Assembly (NCBI GenBank): GCA_030430725.1
Contig: JAUIKP010000116.1
Span: forward strand, 1 to 8,726
Length of the DNA: 8,726 nt
Reading direction: 5' to 3'
From: Nitrospiria bacterium
Lineage (GTDB): Bacteria; Nitrospirota; Nitrospiria; Nitrospirales; UBA8639
The notes under the pieces were generated by a model. The model did not search any database and was not told where the DNA came from. It saw only the letters and a program-made list of their open reading frames with translations. Shown piece after piece: positions 6,405 to 8,726 of this stretch (its first letter is position 1; every line of letters begins with the position of its first letter). Both the position numbers and the translations under genes were made by a program.

Positions 6405-6836
6405 ATGAGTACAGAAACCGATCCACCTCAGTCGACCGACCCTGTTGCCCCCAAGCCAGTGCCTCCCCGTCCGCCAGTCAGGGATGAGGACCCGGAGGAT
6501 CAAGAAAACCTGCAGATGCAGGTGGCCATGCGTATGGTTGGATCCGCTATGGTCTTTATCGGGTTTTTGCAGGTTTTTTTGTCCGCCAGTACCGGTGCGG
6601 AAATCAGCATATTCCCCATGATTATTTATTTTTCAGGAATGGCGATGTGGGCCTATTCCTCCGTTGAGAACCTCACCGTCCGTTATACGGTGATGGCGTT
6701 GTCTCTGCTTTGTGCGATGGCATTTATGCATTTTGGAGAAGTGTTATTTTGGCATAAGTATCTGATTTACTGGGGCACGATCGGGGTCGTCGTGTTTTTT
6801 ATGTTTAAAAGTCCCAAGAAACCCGCCGGCTCGTAG
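6405..6836 (+). CDS. Four-helix membrane protein of unknown function
   Basis: A 143-residue protein not assigned to a known family. Residues 1-36 are polar, rich in proline and acidic residues (VAPKPVPPRPPV), and probably cytoplasmic. Four hydrophobic segments follow at about 43-61, 66-86, 94-115 and 118-135, and the protein ends in a basic KSPKKPAGS tail. With short loops and charged ends, both termini are predicted inside. There is no signal peptide, catalytic motif or metal site, apart from single H and E residues in the third segment (MHFGEVLFWHK, 108-118) that could be functional. ATG 6405 is chosen over the GTG at 6396, which would overlap the deaminase stop. It begins 2 nt after the deaminase and is almost certainly co-transcribed with KamA and the deaminase. 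It could be a partner of the upstream enzymes or of the transferases 52 nt downstream. Confidence 0.8.
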   Translation: MSTETDPPQSTDPVAPKPVPPRPPVRDEDPEDQENLQMQVAMRMVGSAMVFIGFLQVFLSASTGAEISIFPMIIYFSGMAMWAYSSVENLTVRYTVMALSLLCAMAFMHFGEVLFWHKYLIYWGTIGVVVFFMFKSPKKPAGS

Positions 6837-6888
6837 CCGAACGTTCCTGATTCTTTGTCTATCCTGTGTGTCAGCCATTAGGTTTTCC

Positions 6889-7587
6889 ATGGGCATCGCC
6901 GTGATCATTCCGGTCTTGAATGAGCAGAAAGTTTTGCCGGATTTGTTGCTCGCCTTGCTACCGCTAGGGTTCGAGGAAATTATTGTGGTGGATGGGGGAA
7001 GCCGGGATGGAACAATGGACGTGGCCAAAAAGATGTTGGAATCCACATCTGAATCCCGCTATCGGATCATTTCCAGTACATGTGGGCGGGCGTCCCAGAT
7101 GAACGCCGGTGCAGCTCTGGCCAACTCTGACATTCTGGTATTTTTGCATGCGGACACCCAATTGCCGGACAATGCCAGGCAAATGGTAGCAGATACTATG
7201 GATGATCCGCAGTGTGTCGGTGGTCGATTTGATGTACGCTTCCCACAGGATACCGGTTATGCATGGATGGTGAGCCGACTTATGAATCTGCGCTCACGCT
7301 GGTCGGGGATTTTCACTGGGGATCAAACCATATTTGTGCGACGTTCCGTATTTGAAAAGTTGGGGGGGTTTGCGAATATTCCTCTTATGGAAGATATTGA
7401 ATTCACCCGCCGGTTGAAGCGGGTTGGCACAATTGCCTCTCTGCGAGCGAACGTCATTACCTCGTTTCGACGGTGGGAACAGCACGGCCCTCTTCGCACG
7501 ATCGTGCGCATGTGGACACTCCGCGCGTGGTATTGGCTAGGATGGGATCCACGTCGTCTTCAGCAGTATTATGACACCGTCCGGTAA
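6889..7587 (+). CDS. TIGR04283-family glycosyltransferase (family 2-like)
   Basis: A 232-residue GT-A fold transferase. It begins with a typical family-2 strand (VIIPVLNE, residues 5-12). The nucleotide-sugar site is DGGSRDGT (35-42). GRASQMNAGA (66-75) and FLHADTQLP (85-93, containing the metal-binding DxD-like HAD) match the TIGR04283 group. GDQTIFVRR (144-152) and LMEDIEFTRRLK (166-177, with the catalytic-type ED) complete the set. No membrane anchor is visible. TIGR04283 proteins are annotated as transferases of arsenosugar or selenodomain-associated clusters, and the actual sugar and acceptor are not established. ATG 6889 is preferred, with TTAGG 6 nt upstream; GTG 6868 would add seven residues. 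It overlaps the following TIGR04282 gene by 17 nt, the usual pairing for these families. Confidence 0.92.
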   Translation: MGIAVIIPVLNEQKVLPDLLLALLPLGFEEIIVVDGGSRDGTMDVAKKMLESTSESRYRIISSTCGRASQMNAGAALANSDILVFLHADTQLPDNARQMVADTMDDPQCVGGRFDVRFPQDTGYAWMVSRLMNLRSRWSGIFTGDQTIFVRRSVFEKLGGFANIPLMEDIEFTRRLKRVGTIASLRANVITSFRRWEQHGPLRTIVRMWTLRAWYWLGWDPRRLQQYYDTVR

Positions 7588-8344
7588 CGACCCAGCGGTG
7601 CGGCGATCACGCCCATCACATCAGAGCCGGGGTGAGAGACGGCGATCTCTCCCGCCTGCGACGTCGGCGATTATTGTTTTTGCGAAGGCCCCGGTTGCCG
7701 GTCAAGTCAAAACACGCCTGAGTCCTCCTCTTACGCCTGACGAGGCAGCCAGTCTCCACGGAAGTCTCGTCTTAGATATCCTGGAACGATGCCAATCTCT
7801 CAGACACTATGATCGCATCCTTGCCGGAACGCCTTCTCCCCATCATCCCTTCTTTCGGGCCATGGAGGCTCGATTCAAGATTCCGGTCTGGGATCAAATA
7901 GGGGACGATTTGGGAACCCGCATGTCATCAGCATTCAAACAAGCGCTTGGTTCGCCATATCGTTCGGTTGTGGTCATTGGAACAGACATTCCCGGCATAA
8001 ATGGTCCACTCCTCACAACAGCCATGGACAGTCTTCAGGATCATGATGTCGTGTTAGGTCCCACCATGGATGGGGGGTATTATTTAATTGGCCTGCGCAC
8101 TCCCGTACCGGACGTGTTTGAGAACATACCGTGGTCCACGGAGCAGGTGTATGCCCTCACAGAGCAGAAAGTAAAAATGCTGGGCCTATCGTTAAAAACC
8201 TTACCGAAACTTCGTGACCTTGATACGGTGGAGGATCTTCACATGTGTATCCGGGATTCGAAAGATCGACAGAATCAGATGTTTTCTTCTCGCACCAAAA
8301 ATGTGTTGCAGGAGTTAGGCAAGCGTTTGACCAACCGTGAATAA
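7571..8344 (+). CDS. TIGR04282-family transferase (DUF2064)
   Basis: A 257-residue nucleotidyl/glycosyl-transferase-like protein of the TIGR04282 (DUF2064) family. The Rossmann-like start is AIIVFAKAPVAGQVKTRL (33-50), with the glycine and KTRL loop typical of sugar-nucleotide enzymes. It is followed by GDDLGTRM (111-118), GTDIPG (137-142, the metal-binding D) and GPTMDGGYYLIGL (163-175). A late LRDLDTVEDL (214-223) is also typical. The first ~31 residues are basic and unlike the family, which normally starts near the IIVFAKAP strand. The real start may therefore be the GTG at 7598, although neither start has a Shine-Dalgarno. The tail beyond ~225 is polar. It overlaps the TIGR04283 gene by 17 nt, so translation is probably coupled. 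The two are expected to act on one modified sugar or arsenical conjugate, which is family inference rather than proof. Confidence 0.9.
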   Translation: MTPSGNDPAVRRSRPSHQSRGERRRSLPPATSAIIVFAKAPVAGQVKTRLSPPLTPDEAASLHGSLVLDILERCQSLRHYDRILAGTPSPHHPFFRAMEARFKIPVWDQIGDDLGTRMSSAFKQALGSPYRSVVVIGTDIPGINGPLLTTAMDSLQDHDVVLGPTMDGGYYLIGLRTPVPDVFENIPWSTEQVYALTEQKVKMLGLSLKTLPKLRDLDTVEDLHMCIRDSKDRQNQMFSSRTKNVLQELGKRLTNRE

Positions 8345-8381
8345 GGGAACAAAAATTCTTTTTGAATGACGAGGGTTCCCT
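8344..8381. repeat. Inverted repeat between the TIGR04282 and SDR genes
   Basis: AGGGAAC (8344-8350) pairs perfectly with GTTCCCT (8375-8381) across a 24-nt spacer. The spacer contains an AT-only mini-hairpin, AAAAA (8351-8355) against TTTTT (8359-8363). It starts on the stop codon of the transferase gene. No T-run follows the outer arm, so an intrinsic terminator is not supported; it may be a transcript 3'-end processing or regulatory element. Confidence 0.35.
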
Positions 8382-8393
8382 CATGAGTACCAC

Positions 8394-8398
8394 AGGAG
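8394..8398 (+). promoter_or_regulatory. Shine-Dalgarno of the SDR gene
   Basis: AGGAG at 8394-8398 lies 9 nt before the ATG at 8408. It decides the start, because the nearer ATG at 8401 opens a frame closed by TGA after four codons. Confidence 0.75.
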
Positions 8399-8407
8399 AG
8401 ATGAGAA

Positions 8408-8726
8408 ATGATTGATCGTGTGGCGTTGATCACTGGCGGGGCCAGAGGAATTGGGCGGGGTATCGCGCTGGATTTGGCGGACAAGGGTTGGCGGGTAGCT
8501 CTTTGCTATCGTACCAGTCAGCAGGAAGCTGAGGAAGTCACACGTGGCATTGAGGGACGGAATGGAAAGGCGTTGGCCATTCAATGTGATGTCTCTGACC
8601 CCGTTGCAGCAACACGGCTTGTTCAACATGTGGAAGGTGCCTGGGGCAGGATTGATGCGCTGATCAACGGGGCCGGGCCCTACCATCGCATCTCACTGTT
8701 TGAAGAATCTGTCCAGGGATGGTCGG
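8408..8726 (+). CDS. Short-chain dehydrogenase/reductase, N-terminal part
   Basis: The first 106 codons of a Rossmann-fold oxidoreductase; the gene runs off the right edge. TGGARGIG (residues 9-16) is the TGxxxGxG cofactor loop. R35 in CYR suggests NADP(H) preference. D61 in QCDVSD is the adenine-contact aspartate, and NGAG (87-90) is the NNAG motif with N replaced by G at the second position. The catalytic Ser, Tyr and Lys lie beyond the window, so activity and substrate cannot be judged. FabG-like 3-oxoacyl-ACP reductases and many other SDRs share these features. It follows the TIGR04282 gene after 63 nt with a good Shine-Dalgarno and may be in the same transcript or start a new one. Confidence 0.88.
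   Translation, partial: MIDRVALITGGARGIGRGIALDLADKGWRVALCYRTSQQEAEEVTRGIEGRNGKALAIQCDVSDPVAATRLVQHVEGAWGRIDALINGAGPYHRISLFEESVQGWS

Noticed and set aside
8381..8686. 101-codon minus-strand frame opposite the SDR gene
   Set aside because: The plus strand has TGGARGIG, CDV and NGAG motifs in order, with a good Shine-Dalgarno; the antisense frame is a shadow.
404..8726. Defence system, prophage or transposon
   Set aside because: I looked for nucleases, helicases, reverse transcriptases, integrases, transposases, terminal repeats and CRISPR-type direct repeats and saw none. The genes read as metabolic.

Overview
The window looks like ordinary chromosomal DNA from a free-living bacterium. Base composition is moderate (by eye, around 50-55% GC). 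Genes are closely packed and Shine-Dalgarno signals are mostly weak. The mix of protein families (a KamA-type radical SAM enzyme, a long two-domain dCTP deaminase, a YkgJ cysteine-cluster protein, and paired TIGR04283/TIGR04282 transferases) would fit a Nitrospira-like member of the Nitrospirota. That assignment is inference, because no phylogenetic marker is present. I see no rRNA, tRNA, CRISPR array, insertion sequence or prophage gene.

Layout. Positions 1-403 carry no convincing gene but hold two inverted repeats, one of them a strong imperfect hairpin. Two minus-strand genes follow, transcribed leftward: a YkgJ-family cysteine-cluster protein (1416-2039), then a DUF2156 / phosphatidylglycerol lysyltransferase C-terminal-like protein (404-1360). 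A 184-bp divergent intergenic region (2040-2223) separates them from a plus-strand series. That series is a putative ATP-grasp-like protein (2224-3726), a small glutaredoxin/GST-N protein (3803-4114), a KamA-type lysine 2,3-aminomutase (4118-5242), a two-domain dCTP deaminase (5242-6402), a four-helix membrane protein (6405-6836), a TIGR04283 glycosyltransferase (6889-7587), a TIGR04282 transferase (7571-8344), and the first 106 codons of a short-chain dehydrogenase/reductase (8408 to the window edge).

How the genes may work together. Spacing from 3803 to 6836 is extremely tight (3-nt gap, 1-nt TAATG overlap, 2-nt gap), so glutaredoxin, KamA, dCTP deaminase and the membrane protein are very probably one transcript. 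The two transferases overlap by 17 nt and form a recognised pair found in arsenosugar-type clusters, but the usual radical SAM partner (ArsS) is not visible here. KamA retains the residues expected for lysine as substrate. It lies near an ATP-grasp-like protein and opposite a DUF2156 protein, a family related to the aminoacyl-transfer domain of MprF. A pathway that makes beta-lysine and conjugates it is therefore worth testing, but nothing in the sequence proves it. The deaminase supplies dUTP for dTMP synthesis and may simply be a housekeeping passenger.
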